A stretch of DNA of 64,000 nt from Campylobacter cuniculorum DSM 23162 = LMG 24588 (GCF_002104335.1 NZ_CP020867.1:1401206-1465205); one strand, 5' to 3'. Counted from the stretch's first letter, positions 19,514 to 29,057 are shown. A program made the numbers and translations. The notes: generated by a model not told the origin, from the sequence alone.

Positions 19514-20605
19514 TTAAAATAATTTATAAATTTTTTTTAAATATTCAAGTTTAGAACTTGCATTCAAAAGCAAAGAATCAGCAATAACCAGACGCACCAT
19601 AGCCGTAGCCACAACGCTGCCTCGCACTCCAACACAAGGATCATGTCTGCCTTTTAACTCACAAAGCACATTTTCTCCCGCGATATTTTGAGTTTGTTGA
19701 GCCAAAAAAATTGAAGGCGTGGGCTTAAAATAAGTTTTTGTTTCGATTAAATTTCCATTTGAAATCCCACCTAAAATTCCCCCAGAGTGATTGCTTAAAA
19801 AGACATTATCCTTCATCAAATCGTTATTTTGTGAGCCTTTCATCTGACTTGCTTTTATCCCACTGCCTATTTCTACGGCTTTTACTGCATTTATACCCAT
19901 TAAAGCGTGTGCAAGTTTAGAATCAAGCTTGTCATACAAAACCTCTCCAAGTCCTGCAAAAGCATTTTTCACACGCGTATAAACTCCTGCTCCTACGCTA
20001 TCTTTAGCCTTTTTAGCCTTAAGAATTTCTTGTTTAAATTCTTCCTCAAGTTTTGGATCCAAACAAAAAATTTCGCTTTTTTGAGCAAAATCAAAATCAA
20101 ATTCAGCACTATCAAGCTTTGAATTAATTGCTCCTACGCTAAAAATTCCACTCTGAACCTCAATCTCAAATTCTTTCAAAAGCATAGCTGCAACCGCTCC
20201 TGCTGCAACTCTTGCAGCACTTTCTCTAGCACTACTTCTGCCCCCACCTCTATAATCTCTTATGCCAAATTTATGAAAATAAGTAAAATCAGCGTGTGCA
20301 GGGCGGAATAAATCTTTGATATTTTCATAGTCTTTAGAATGTGCATTTTCATTAAAAATGACTATAGCAATAGGTGCTGCAGTTGTAAAACCTTCAAAAA
20401 CCCCACTTAAAATTTGTGCCCTATCGCTTTCTTTGCGTGGCGTTGAAAAGGTATTTTTGCCGGGTTTTCTTTTATCCAATTCTTTTTGTAAAAATTCCTC
20501 ATCAAATTTAACCCCTGCGGGCATTCCATCAATCACACAGCCAATAGCCATGCCATGGGATTCTCCAAAGCTTGTGAATTTAAGTCTTGTTCCAAAAGTA
20601 TTCAT
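19514..20605 (-). CDS. aroC: Chorismate synthase
   Basis: The last step of the shikimate pathway: EPSP to chorismate, FMN-dependent. The 363-aa product has the family signatures [18 protein letters not shown] at residues 14-31, [21 protein letters not shown] (cut into the 110-140 region) and the C-terminal [14 protein letters not shown]. It overlaps rnc by 4 bp (ATGA). The order aroC-rnc-rnhA-lapB-like, with dnaG divergent, matches C. jejuni Cj1634c-Cj1638. Confidence 0.97.
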   Translation of the reverse strand: MNTFGTRLKFTSFGESHGMAIGCVIDGMPAGVKFDEEFLQKELDKRKPGKNTFSTPRKESDRAQILSGVFEGFTTAAPIAIVIFNENAHSKDYENIKDLFRPAHADFTYFHKFGIRDYRGGGRSSARESAARVAAGAVAAMLLKEFEIEVQSGIFSVGAINSKLDSAEFDFDFAQKSEIFCLDPKLEEEFKQEILKAKKAKDSVGAGVYTRVKNAFAGLGEVLYDKLDSKLAHALMGINAVKAVEIGSGIKASQMKGSQNNDLMKDNVFLSNHSGGILGGISNGNLIETKTYFKPTPSIFLAQQTQNIAGENVLCELKGRHDPCVGVRGSVVATAMVRLVIADSLLLNASSKLEYLKKIYKLF

Positions 20606-21276
20606 AAAACCTCCAATTTTTCTAAAGCGATTTTAGCCGCCATTTGTTGAGCCTCTTTCTTGCTCTTAGCTGTAGCACGAGAATATTCCTTGCCTTCAAG
20701 TTTTAAAGCAATTTCAAATTGTTTTTGATGATCAGGTCCAAAAGCTCTTAAGGTTTCGTATTCTGGAGTTTGTCCCATTTTGCTTTGAGTGATTTCTTGA
20801 AGTTTGGTTTTATAATCTTTGATTAAATTTTTAGCATCGATATTTGGATAATTTTTTTGGATTAAAAACAAAGCAATTTCCTTAGCTGTCTCAAAACCTG
20901 ATTCCAAATGCACCGCACCAATGAGTGCTTCTAAGGCATCTGAAAGTAAAGATGGTTTAGATCTTCCTCCATTATTTTCTTCAGATGCTGACATAAAGAT
21001 AAAGGTTCCTAAATCTAAGCTCAAAGCAATCTTTGCAAATGATTTTTCATTGACCAAAGCGGCTCTAAGCTTAGATAAATCGCCCTCCGCATCATTTTTA
21101 AATTTGTGAAATAAAAATTCACCCACAACCAAATCCAGCACCGCATCGCCTAAAAATTCGAGTCTTTCGTTGCTGTAAGGCTTTTTGAAACTTTTATGCG
21201 TCAAAGCATGGATGAGTAAATTTTGGTTTTTAAATTTATATTTAAGTTTTTTTTCTAAAAGCTCAAGTTTTTTCAT
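20602..21276 (-). CDS. rnc: Ribonuclease III
   Basis: Cleaves double-stranded RNA: rRNA precursor processing and mRNA or antisense decay; in Campylobacter also CRISPR RNA maturation. 224 aa from ATG at 21276 ([15 protein letters not shown]), chosen because AAGGA lies 7 nt upstream; the frame runs further upstream but only inside rnhA. The RNase III signature [14 protein letters not shown] (about 35-48) and the second acidic site [14 protein letters not shown] are present. The C-terminal dsRNA-binding domain spans about residues 150-222. It overlaps rnhA by 14 bp. Confidence 0.95.
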   Translation of the reverse strand: MKKLELLEKKLKYKFKNQNLLIHALTHKSFKKPYSNERLEFLGDAVLDLVVGEFLFHKFKNDAEGDLSKLRAALVNEKSFAKIALSLDLGTFIFMSASEENNGGRSKPSLLSDALEALIGAVHLESGFETAKEIALFLIQKNYPNIDAKNLIKDYKTKLQEITQSKMGQTPEYETLRAFGPDHQKQFEIALKLEGKEYSRATAKSKKEAQQMAAKIALEKLEVL

Positions 21277-21703
21277 TGTATTCCTTTTGTAAATTAAGAG
21301 CGGCTTCTTTAGCAAGTCTGTCACATGTTTCATTTTCTGCATGATTGTTATGAGCTTTAACCCAAAAGGCTTTGATTTTATGATTTTTAGCTGTTTTGAG
21401 GTATTTTTGCCACAAATCCACATTTTTCTTGCCTTTAAAGCCCTTTTTGACCCAATTTTCAAGCCATTGATTGATACTTTGCACCATAAGATTAGAATCT
21501 GTAAAAAGCTCAATTTCACAAGGTTCTTTTAAAATTTTCAAAGCTTCAATAATCGCCAAAAGTTCCATTCTATTATTCGTTGTATCTTTTTGTGAGCCAA
21601 AAGCTATTTTTTCGTGTTCTTTATAACGCACGATATAAGCCCAACCACCAAAACCCGGATTATTAAGGCAAGAGCCGTCTGTATAAATTTTAATTTTCTT
21701 CAT
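21263..21703 (-). CDS. rnhA: Ribonuclease HI
   Basis: Degrades the RNA strand of RNA-DNA hybrids. The 146-aa product starts at ATG 21703 ([17 protein letters not shown]); an in-frame ATG 42 bp upstream lies inside the previous gene and would add a non-family extension. The catalytic acids are all present: YTDGS (Asp near 8), NNRMELLA (Glu near 46), FTDS (Asp near 68) and the C-terminal CDRLAKEAA (Asp near 131). It overlaps both neighbours by 14 bp. Confidence 0.95.
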   Translation of the reverse strand: MKKIKIYTDGSCLNNPGFGGWAYIVRYKEHEKIAFGSQKDTTNNRMELLAIIEALKILKEPCEIELFTDSNLMVQSINQWLENWVKKGFKGKKNVDLWQKYLKTAKNHKIKAFWVKAHNNHAENETCDRLAKEAALNLQKEYNEKT

Positions 21704-22667
21704 CGTTTTTAACTTCAAATAAAATTTTGCACCGATTGAATTCATAACACACCGGGCAATGATAAAAAAACAAAGGCATAAGATTTTTGCATTCTAAACA
21801 CAGATAAGAAAAATCAAGCCTTGCTTTAAAGCCATTATCTTTTAAGATTTTAAGCATTTTTAAATGAGAATTTTTAAATTGAAAACCTTCTTTTTTATCA
21901 ACCAAAGAAAGGGCATAAAAAAATTCATAATATTCTTCATCGTCTAAATTTAAAGGCTTTAAGCTTTTATAGAGCAAATCCACTAAATTTGAAAATTCTT
22001 GCTTTTTAAAAATTTCATATTTTTCAAATAAATATCTTTCTAGCATAGCATTGTCCTTAAAATCAAGACTTAAAAAGCTTTGTTGTTTTTGTTCTTGACT
22101 AAGATTTTCGCTTTCAATTTTTAAGGCTTTAATGAATTCATTTTCTTTAGAAATATCTTCACCAAGTTCAAAAAGACATTCTAAAAGCTCTAAATTTTCT
22201 TTATAAAATTTAAGTTTGAGATAGACAATTTTTAAAAGTTTTAAAGCTTCTTTATTTCGGGGACGAATTTTTAAAGCATTGAGTAAAACTTCGCGACTTT
22301 TTTCTAAAAATCCTGCCTTAAAATATACTTTAGCTAAGGATAAAAAAATTTTTTCCCGTTTGTCCTTGTCCGCTGTTTTTTCTAAGGCAATCAAATAAAT
22401 TTGAGTTGCTTTTTCAAATTCTCCACTTTTTGTAAAAATTTCAGCCAAAAAAATGAGATTATTAAGGCTCAAACTCTGTGCCCTTAGTAATTCTTTATGC
22501 GTGTGATTGAGTTCAAATTTTTTGATAAAAGATTCAAGCTTTTGTTCCGCGTCTTTATTTGCATAAAATTTCCAAACATAGTTCGCCACAGCCACTACAA
22601 AAATTAAAATGGTAAGAAAAATCAGTCCGACTAAAGGGTCTCTATATTCTACAAAGAAAAAATCCAT
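21690..22667 (-). CDS. LapB/YciM-like membrane-anchored TPR protein
   Basis: The 325-aa protein has one N-terminal membrane helix (about 12-32, GLIFLTILIFVVAVANYVW), several TPR-like helical repeats (about 45-250) and a C-terminal double CxxC (CLECKNLMPLFFYHCPVC), as in a rubredoxin-type zinc or iron knuckle. This is the layout of LapB, which in E. coli controls LpxC turnover and lipopolysaccharide level. The assignment rests on architecture, not on close similarity that I could check. It is the first gene of the minus-strand aroC cluster, divergent from dnaG. C. jejuni counterpart Cj1637c. Confidence 0.75.
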   Translation of the reverse strand: MDFFFVEYRDPLVGLIFLTILIFVVAVANYVWKFYANKDAEQKLESFIKKFELNHTHKELLRAQSLSLNNLIFLAEIFTKSGEFEKATQIYLIALEKTADKDKREKIFLSLAKVYFKAGFLEKSREVLLNALKIRPRNKEALKLLKIVYLKLKFYKENLELLECLFELGEDISKENEFIKALKIESENLSQEQKQQSFLSLDFKDNAMLERYLFEKYEIFKKQEFSNLVDLLYKSLKPLNLDDEEYYEFFYALSLVDKKEGFQFKNSHLKMLKILKDNGFKARLDFSYLCLECKNLMPLFFYHCPVCYEFNRCKILFEVKNDEEN

Positions 22668-22736
22668 ATTCTAAACTCTAAAAATTTTTACTCAATTATA
22701 GCCAAATCTTTGTATAATTTTAGCAAGGTTTTAAAA

Positions 22737-24557
22737 ATGATTACTAAAGAATCCATAGAAAATTTAAGTCAAAGAGTTGATATCGTTGATATTATCTCAC
22801 AATACATAGAAGTGAGAAAACAAGGGAGTTCGTATGTGTGCATATGCCCTTTTCATAACGATAAAAATCCTTCAATGCACATTAATTCCCAAAAAGGTTT
22901 TTATCATTGCTTTGCGTGTAAAGCGGGTGGAGATGTGTTTAAATTTATAATGGATTATGAAAAATTAGACTTTAGCGATGCTGTTGAAAAAGTTGCCAGA
23001 CTTTGCAATTTTACTCTCTCTTACACTCAAGAAAAAAAAGAAAAAAATTCAAATCTAAAATACATTTTACCGCGACTTAATGCCTTTTATAAACAAAATC
23101 TATCACAACACAGAACAGCTCTTGAATATCTTTATCAAAGAGGTTTAAACGATGAAGACATTAAAAAATTTGAGTTGGGTTTTGCCCCTCAATCTCATCA
23201 AACCTTAAGGCTTTTGCAAAATGAAAAAATTCCTTTTGATGAGGCTTTAAAAGTAGGAGCGATTAAAGAAGACAAAGAAAACAATGAATTTTATGCAAGT
23301 TTTATCAATAGAATCACCTTTCCTATTTATGATCACAAAGCTTTTCTTGTAGGTTTTGGGGGACGCACTCTTGATGCCAATCATATGGCTAAATATGTTA
23401 ATTCTCCTCAAAGTGCTTTGTTTGATAAAGGACGCATTTTTTATGCCTTCCACCTTGCAAAAGAAAGCATAAGTAAAAAGAAAGAAATGATTGTTTGCGA
23501 GGGTTATATGGATGCCATTGCCTTTCATAAAGCGGGATCGAATAATGCAGTAGCAGTGCTTGGAACAGCTTTAGGTGAAAATCATTTGCCTTTGATAAAA
23601 CGATATGAAGCTAAGGTGATTCTTTGTTTTGACAATGATGAAGCTGGTCTTAATGCCGCGATGCGTTCAGCTTTTTTGCTGAGCATTCATAAAATCGATG
23701 GTAAAGTGGTGCTTTTAGAAGGCGGTAAGGACCCTGCCGAACTCGTTTTAAATCATCAAGAAAAAATTCTTTTTGAAAGACTTGAAAGGGGGATTGAACT
23801 CGGTGAATTTTACATAAGAATGCTTTTAAAGGAGCCTTTAAATTCAGCTCTTCAAAAGCAAAAAGCTCTTGAAAATGTGCAAAAATACACTCATTTATTA
23901 GAACCTTTGATTGCAAATTCTTATGTGGGTTTGGTTTCAAGACTTTTAGGTGTCAATGAAAATTTAATCAAACTGACTAAAAATACTTCTTCTCAAAAAA
24001 ACTCGTTTGATTCTCATTCAAATCTTACTGCTTCTAGAACGAAAATTCATATCGCTGAATTTGGACTTTTAGATTTTCTTAAAAAATCTCTTAAAGCAAG
24101 AGAGCTTTTTATGCAAATCAGTGATACAGCTTGTTTTGAACATAGAGAACTTTTAAGTAAAATTTTACAAGGATTAGGCAATGAAGATAGTGATATAAGG
24201 GAATTTGAGCTTTATGATATCAAAAGCCTTAAGAATCAAAATGAATTTTTACTCGGTATCATCAAGGTCAATCTTGCTTTTTTAAACCGCGTTAAAATAC
24301 AAAACCCTAGCTTAGCACTTAAAAAACAACTTTTTACTCTATTTGATAAAAACAGCTTTAAATTCTTAAAAATTCTCAAAACAGAAGAATCAACAGAATT
24401 TTTAAAACAAATCCTCATCACACTCAAACAAGAAAAAGATGAGGAAAAACTAGAATTGATATTTAAATATTTTTATAAAATTTTTCAAAAATCTTCTTTG
24501 GATAAAGCAGATTTAAAATGGGATAAAAACGAAACAGAGCAGGAAAATCCTTTTTAA
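22737..24557 (+). CDS. dnaG: DNA primase
   Basis: Makes RNA primers at the replication fork. 606 aa from ATG 22737 (MITKESIENLSQRVD), with AAGG about 8 nt upstream; a frame nine codons longer has no ribosome site. It has a CHC2 zinc finger (CPFHNDKNPS...HCFACKAGGD, residues 40-68), the TOPRIM catalytic core (VCEGYMDAIAFH and FDNDEAG) and a helicase-binding C-terminal region. The last 265 bp are duplicated in the IR1 arm at 12879-13143, so recombination between the arms would still leave a complete gene. Confidence 0.97.
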   Translation: MITKESIENLSQRVDIVDIISQYIEVRKQGSSYVCICPFHNDKNPSMHINSQKGFYHCFACKAGGDVFKFIMDYEKLDFSDAVEKVARLCNFTLSYTQEKKEKNSNLKYILPRLNAFYKQNLSQHRTALEYLYQRGLNDEDIKKFELGFAPQSHQTLRLLQNEKIPFDEALKVGAIKEDKENNEFYASFINRITFPIYDHKAFLVGFGGRTLDANHMAKYVNSPQSALFDKGRIFYAFHLAKESISKKKEMIVCEGYMDAIAFHKAGSNNAVAVLGTALGENHLPLIKRYEAKVILCFDNDEAGLNAAMRSAFLLSIHKIDGKVVLLEGGKDPAELVLNHQEKILFERLERGIELGEFYIRMLLKEPLNSALQKQKALENVQKYTHLLEPLIANSYVGLVSRLLGVNENLIKLTKNTSSQKNSFDSHSNLTASRTKIHIAEFGLLDFLKKSLKARELFMQISDTACFEHRELLSKILQGLGNEDSDIREFELYDIKSLKNQNEFLLGIIKVNLAFLNRVKIQNPSLALKKQLFTLFDKNSFKFLKILKTEESTEFLKQILITLKQEKDEEKLELIFKYFYKIFQKSSLDKADLKWDKNETEQENPF

Positions 24558-24817
24558 TTTTTTAAACCTATAAATGAATTTTAATTTTTTAAAATCAAAA
24601 AAACTTTTAACATATCAATCAAAACTGATATTGCAAAGCTTATGTTTTTATTCAATCAAACATTTAAGCTTAAGCTCTCATCAATCTTTAACATCATTCA
24701 TAAGATTTAAATATCAATTTCATTGAAATCAATTGTTTTATTTTAGTATGTATTTTAAATTAAAGCTTTTTAATCTTCAGACGATATAGAGTTTGAATCT
24801 TTTCAAAATATTGCGAC

Positions 24818-24846
24818 AAAAAAGCTTAGCTTGTCTGGGCTTTTTT
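24818..24846. terminator. Bidirectional stem-loop terminator between dnaG and copy B
   Basis: AAAAAAGC (24818-24825) pairs with GCTTTTTT (24839-24846). It sits between convergent dnaG and the copy-B gene, where a two-way terminator is expected. dnaG ends about 260 bp before it. Confidence 0.65.
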
Positions 24847-24855
24847 GATTGAATT

Positions 24856-26841
24856 TTAAGACTGTTTTTTATGAAATTCTTTTTTAATCCTTTTTATATC
24901 AAAAAAGAAAAATTTAATCATTCCTCCAAAATAAATATTTTTAAAAGCTTTGATTAAAGCTTCACCAAGTCTATAAGAAAAATAATTTTTAATTTTTAAA
25001 GCTTCTTCATAATCTTTGAGTGTTTCTAAAGGAGGAAGTTTTATGCCTTTTTGCTGTTCGCGTTGAATTTGATGTTCTTTTGCAGCTTGAATGAGTCTAA
25101 GAATTGTATTTTTGTATTCTTTAAATGTTTTAGGATTATTACTGACCATTATATTTCCAAGCTTATAGGCAAGATGATTTTTAACACGAAGCACAGCACC
25201 ACTATTTTGCTGTGAATTGATTTTTACTTTCTTTTCTTTTAATCTTAAAAAGCAAGGATGTTGAGAAATACAATTTTGTCTTTGTTCAGGTTCTATTTTA
25301 TAATATTCACAAACAAGTTCAAAAAAATCTCTATAATCCTTAAGCTTTTCCTCACTCACTCCATCTTGTTTTAATTTTTCAAAATCAAGTTGGAGTTCTT
25401 TGGAAATGTCGGGAAAGGTTAGTTTTTCATTAGGTGTGGTGATTGTATAAATTATTTTTGTTTGCTTAAAACTTAAATCATTAAAAATTAACCAAAGCAA
25501 TAACATTGCATGGTATCCATAAGGAGAATTAATAAACTGAATTTCTTTATTTTCCCAAATTGAAAAACATTTAATCATCGAATTTCTTTTTCCATAATTA
25601 CATCCTCCACAAATTCCACCGCTCCTTAATGTTGTAGCAACAATTTCATTATCTTTTAGACAATTTAATTGTTCAAATATCTCTAAAGCTAGTTTTTGAT
25701 ATTCTAAATCAGTGCGAATGATAAAAACAAAATCATATTGAAAATTATGTTTTAGTTCATAATCTTGCATAAGTTTAAGAGCTTTATTCCAACCATAGAG
25801 TAATTTTCCTGTACCCCAATCCTCTTTTGTATTTTGTCTTATTAATTCTGCATAAGTTTTTTGAAAATCCTTTTCAAACTTTCTTTCATCATCTAATGTA
25901 ATCCCTTTAAAATCATAATTTTCTAATGCTTTTAAACTTTTTTTGTCTTTTATTTCTTTATCAATTGTTTGATATATATTAGGAAGTATTTTTGTGAAAA
26001 TATTAAAATTTGAAATATCTTGAGGTGCAATTTGTGTCAAAATACTAAAATTTCTCCACACCCAGTTTGGATTATTACCCCTTAAACCCGGCCACAAAGC
26101 CACTTCATCCCAAGAAAATAAAAACATATCTGCATTCAAGGGTTTTATAAGATTTTTAATATTTTTTTGAAGTATATATTCCCAATCTCCTCTTAATTGT
26201 CCTGTGATTAAAACTGCGATTTTAGGATTTTGTTTTGGTTTGGGGTTTAGGTTATGAAGTTTCTTAAGGCGTGTATGGATAAGTTCCATATAAAATTGAG
26301 AAGAGTTATAATCAATTAATGTAGTCCTCACACAACCAGAGATTCGCATTGTATATCCCCAATATTTAAAAAACTCCTCATCATCCAAAACATTAAAATA
26401 ATCTATTATTGTTTTCATAAAAAAACTTTTACTTAAAAGGGAAGGTTCTTTTAGGATGATTTCAAATAAAGAATTTGCTAATTCTAAATTTAATCTTTGT
26501 TCCTGTGTATATTTTCTCACAAGATAACAAGCTATTGCACCTCTTAATCCTATTCTAAAATCATTGATTTTAAGTTCTTTATAATCTTTTTGAAGGAGGG
26601 TTTCTAATTCTTGTTTAAAGCCCCCCCCCATTTTAGTTTCATTTAAATTTAAATCCTTAAGTGCATTCAAATCAAATTTTTCAAAATTTCCTGTTTCAAA
26701 TAAAAACTCAAAATATTCTTTTAAACCTTTTTGTTCTTCATTGAGTTGTTTTAAACTCTGTTCTGCTAATTCAAAATTCCAAAAAGATAGAGCTCTTTTT
26801 ATATAATTTGCTTGTTTGATATTGTTTTGCAAAGAAATCAT
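24856..26841 (-). CDS. Phase-variable putative glycan transferase, copy B
   Basis: A 661-aa paralogue of the 10628 product. Residues 1 to about 157 and the last ~195 residues are identical; the segment NLNPKPKQNPKIAVLITGQL through ALWPG is also shared. Two segments differ: about 45 residues after EEFF, and about 240 residues between ALWPG and KELQLDF. Copy B's variable core has FIIRTDLEYQKLALE where copy A has FLIRIRPDAEYFEMD, consistent with the same fold and a different substrate or acceptor. The C9 run on the plus strand at 26621-26629 is G9 in the gene and reads ON. The exact enzymatic role is not recognised. Confidence 0.75.
   Translation of the reverse strand: MISLQNNIKQANYIKRALSFWNFELAEQSLKQLNEEQKGLKEYFEFLFETGNFEKFDLNALKDLNLNETKMGGGFKQELETLLQKDYKELKINDFRIGLRGAIACYLVRKYTQEQRLNLELANSLFEIILKEPSLLSKSFFMKTIIDYFNVLDDEEFFKYWGYTMRISGCVRTTLIDYNSSQFYMELIHTRLKKLHNLNPKPKQNPKIAVLITGQLRGDWEYILQKNIKNLIKPLNADMFLFSWDEVALWPGLRGNNPNWVWRNFSILTQIAPQDISNFNIFTKILPNIYQTIDKEIKDKKSLKALENYDFKGITLDDERKFEKDFQKTYAELIRQNTKEDWGTGKLLYGWNKALKLMQDYELKHNFQYDFVFIIRTDLEYQKLALEIFEQLNCLKDNEIVATTLRSGGICGGCNYGKRNSMIKCFSIWENKEIQFINSPYGYHAMLLLWLIFNDLSFKQTKIIYTITTPNEKLTFPDISKELQLDFEKLKQDGVSEEKLKDYRDFFELVCEYYKIEPEQRQNCISQHPCFLRLKEKKVKINSQQNSGAVLRVKNHLAYKLGNIMVSNNPKTFKEYKNTILRLIQAAKEHQIQREQQKGIKLPPLETLKDYEEALKIKNYFSYRLGEALIKAFKNIYFGGMIKFFFFDIKRIKKEFHKKQS
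26621..26629 (-). repeat. Homopolymer G9 tract in coding sequence (copy B)
   Basis: Nine C on the plus strand, equal to G9 in the copy-B gene at the same codons as copy A. The two copies currently have the same length and both read ON. Confidence 0.9.
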
Positions 26842-26888
26842 AAATTATCCTTTAATTGATTTAACATCTAAATTAATAAAAGAGAACA

Positions 26889-26912
26889 ATTATATCAAAA
26901 AAAAAAAAAAAA
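26889..26912 (-). promoter_or_regulatory. Poly-T (T16) promoter of copy B
   Basis: Minus strand: T16 (26897-26912) followed by GATATAAT, -10 at 26889-26894. Identical to the copy-A promoter because it lies in the IR1 arm. Confidence 0.6.
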
Positions 26913-27004
26913 CAAATGCAAATGTTTTGTGAATTTAAGCAATGCTTTGGTATTTTTTTTATAATATATCATTAATTTATCATCTTAAAACAAAGTGAGA
27001 AAAA

Positions 27005-28453
27005 ATGGGAAATGTGAGAGGATTTTTGGATTTTAAAAGAGTGGATTTTAAAAAAGTTGCCCCTAAAGAAAGAATTTTAAATTTTAAAGAATTCACCAAA
27101 GCTTTAGACAAAAAAGAACAAGAAATTCAAGGGGGTCGCTGTATGGATTGTGGAGTAGCCTTTTGTCATACCGGCGTTTTAGCAGAAGGTAAAGAAGTGG
27201 GCTGTCCTTTAAAAAATCTCATCCCTGAATGGAATGATTTAATCTACAAATCTCTTTGGAAAGAAGCTTATAAAAGACTTGATTTAACCAATCCTTTTCC
27301 CGAATTTACAGGACGCGTTTGTCCAGCACCTTGTGAAGATTCTTGTGTTTGTGCGATTAATGGAGAAAGTGTGAGCATTAAAAACAACGAACTTGCTATC
27401 ATAGAAAATGCTTTTAAAGAAGGCTTTGTCAAGCCAAATTGTCCTCAAAAATACAATGGTAAAAAAATCGCTATCATAGGCAGCGGACCTGCGGGTTTAA
27501 GCTGTGCAACGACTTTAAATGCTTTGGGCTATAAAATCAGCGTATATGAAAGAAGCGACAGAGCAGGGGGGCTTTTAATGTATGGCATACCCGATATGAA
27601 GCTTGAAAAACACATAGTGGATAGACGCATTGAGTTGCTTAAAAAGTCCGGCATAGAATTTAAGGTCAAACAAAATATCGATTCTAAGGATAAAGTCAAT
27701 AAACTCTTAAAAGAATTTGATGCTTTGATACTTTGCACAGGAGCGAGTGAGCCTATTGATCTTAAGATAGAAGGAAGAGAATTAAAAGGCATTGAATTTG
27801 CGATGGATTTTCTAAGCAAAAACACTCAATCTTTACTTGAGACTTCAAAACCTGCTACAAGTGCAAAAGACAAAGATGTGCTTGTGATTGGGAGTGGAGA
27901 TACAAGCGTTGATTGCATTGCTGTGGCGGTAAGACAGGGTGCAAAATCCATTACAAGATTTGAACGCAGTCCAAAAAGGTCTTTAACAAGAAAAGCGGAC
28001 AATCCTTGGCCACTAAAAGCTGATGTTTTCAAAACGGATTATGGTTTAGAAGAAGCCATAGCAGTGTATGGAAAAGACCCTAGAGAATACCAAAAACTCA
28101 CTCAAAAATTCTTGGGTAAAAATGGAGTTGTTCAAGGCGTTATTGCAAGTGATCTTAAAAGGGAAATAAAAAATGGCAAAATGATTAATTGTGAAATTCC
28201 AAATTCTCAAAAATCTTATAAAGCGGATTTGGTTTTACTTGCTATGGGTTTTTCTGGAACAGAGAAAAAAATCAAAGAAAATTTCAATATAAAACTTGAT
28301 GAAAAAAATAATATTTTCACTCAAAATTTCCAAACAAGCCATAAAAAAATCTTTGCTTGTGGCGATGCTAGAACGGGACAATCCTTAGTTGTTTGGGCGG
28401 TTAAAGATGGGCTTGATTGTGCTTTTGCTGTGCATAAGAGTTTAGCTCAATGA
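27005..28453 (+). CDS. gltD: Glutamate synthase small subunit (GltD)
   Basis: NADPH-dependent subunit of GOGAT, feeding electrons to GltB for glutamate synthesis from glutamine and 2-oxoglutarate. The 482-aa product has an N-terminal Fe-S region (CMDCGVAFCH, CPLKNLIPEWNDL, CPAPCEDSC), an FAD site (IGSGPAGLSCA) and an NADPH site (VIGSGDTSVDC), and ends with CGDARTGQSLVVWAV. The large subunit gltB is not beside it here, although it is close to gltD in C. jejuni as I recall. The IR1 arm ends 66 bp upstream of its start. Confidence 0.93.
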   Translation: MGNVRGFLDFKRVDFKKVAPKERILNFKEFTKALDKKEQEIQGGRCMDCGVAFCHTGVLAEGKEVGCPLKNLIPEWNDLIYKSLWKEAYKRLDLTNPFPEFTGRVCPAPCEDSCVCAINGESVSIKNNELAIIENAFKEGFVKPNCPQKYNGKKIAIIGSGPAGLSCATTLNALGYKISVYERSDRAGGLLMYGIPDMKLEKHIVDRRIELLKKSGIEFKVKQNIDSKDKVNKLLKEFDALILCTGASEPIDLKIEGRELKGIEFAMDFLSKNTQSLLETSKPATSAKDKDVLVIGSGDTSVDCIAVAVRQGAKSITRFERSPKRSLTRKADNPWPLKADVFKTDYGLEEAIAVYGKDPREYQKLTQKFLGKNGVVQGVIASDLKREIKNGKMINCEIPNSQKSYKADLVLLAMGFSGTEKKIKENFNIKLDEKNNIFTQNFQTSHKKIFACGDARTGQSLVVWAVKDGLDCAFAVHKSLAQ

Positions 28454-28681
28454 ATGTATCGCGTGAGTATGAAAAAATAGTGATTAAATTTTGTCGGTAA
28501 AAACTAAAATTCAAAAGAATTTCAATCGATAAAAAAAGATGAGATAAAAGGACTTAAAAAAGTCCAAAATATCAATTCAAGTAAAAATCAATTTTAATTC
28601 ATAGAATTTAAATTTTTCATCAGAAAAAGAATTGACTTTAAAGGACAATTCTTATCTTGTCAAAAAATCGCGAGTCATTTA

Positions 28682-28695
28682 CCCCCCCCCCCCCC
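28682..28695. repeat. Homopolymer C14 run, intergenic
   Basis: Fourteen C, 60 nt before the T14 promoter of the 29058 gene. It is longer than the G9 tracts inside genes and lies in no open frame I can support. It may be the relic of a phase-variable gene or may affect promoter geometry. Confidence 0.8.
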
Positions 28696-28756
28696 AATTC
28701 TATAAAACCAATAAAAATTTCATAAAATATCTTCTTTATTTAATCCCTTGCATTTG

Positions 28757-28778
28757 TTTTTTTTTTTTTTGATACAAT
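28757..28778 (+). promoter_or_regulatory. Poly-T (T14) promoter with TACAAT
   Basis: T14 (28757-28770) then GATACAAT, preceded by TTGCATTTG exactly as at the IR1 genes. The -10 box is 28773-28778; the next large gene begins 280 nt later. Confidence 0.55.
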
Positions 28779-29057
28779 AAGCTTTTTGTTTTTATTAAAA
28801 TCTTTTTCATCAAGATGCTTTAAGGCTTAAACATTCATTGAAAAGATGAAAGGACTTAAGTATGCATAGCTTTGTAAAAGCAAAGACTAAAGATAAAAGC
28901 TTTTTTAAAAATAAAGACTCATCATCCCTGTAGGGCTAAAGATAAGAGCTTTGTGTATTTTGCTAAGGGATGAAGCAATTTCAATCAACAAAGTCTATGA
29001 AAGCTTCATTAAAAAGATGAAAAGAATTTAAAAACAAAACACATTATTATATAAAGG

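Larger units (their letters stand above)
24293..26939. repeat. Large inverted repeat IR1, right arm
   Basis: Reverse complement of 10530-13143 (2,647 bp here). It spans the dnaG 3' end, the shared terminator, the whole copy-B transferase gene and its poly-A/T promoter. As dnaG is in its natural place here, this is probably the parental copy. Confidence 0.95.
28454..29057. other. Intergenic region with C14 run, T14 promoter and possible leader peptide
   Basis: 600 bp without a clear gene. It holds a small GGACTT/AAGTCC hairpin (about 28549-28564), a C14 run (28682-28695) and a T14-GATACAAT promoter (28757-28778). After these comes a 280-nt leader with a 23-codon frame (ATG at 28862, MHSFVKAKTKDKSFF...) preceded by AAAGGA and closed by TAG at about 28933. 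The leader also contains two imperfect copies of CTAAAGATAAAAGCTT. The short frame may be a leader peptide or the decayed start of an older gene. Confidence 0.5.

Noticed and set aside
20602-21519. A longer RNase III start at 21519
   Set aside because: The 81 extra residues overlap rnhA in another frame. The family length and AAGGA support 21276.
10530-26939. IR1 as a misassembled collapsed or duplicated repeat
   Set aside because: The gene cores differ by hundreds of bases and the outer flanks differ, so the two arms are genuinely separate loci.
28682-28695. C14 run as part of an expressed gene
   Set aside because: I could not find an open frame with a start and ribosome site across it on either strand.
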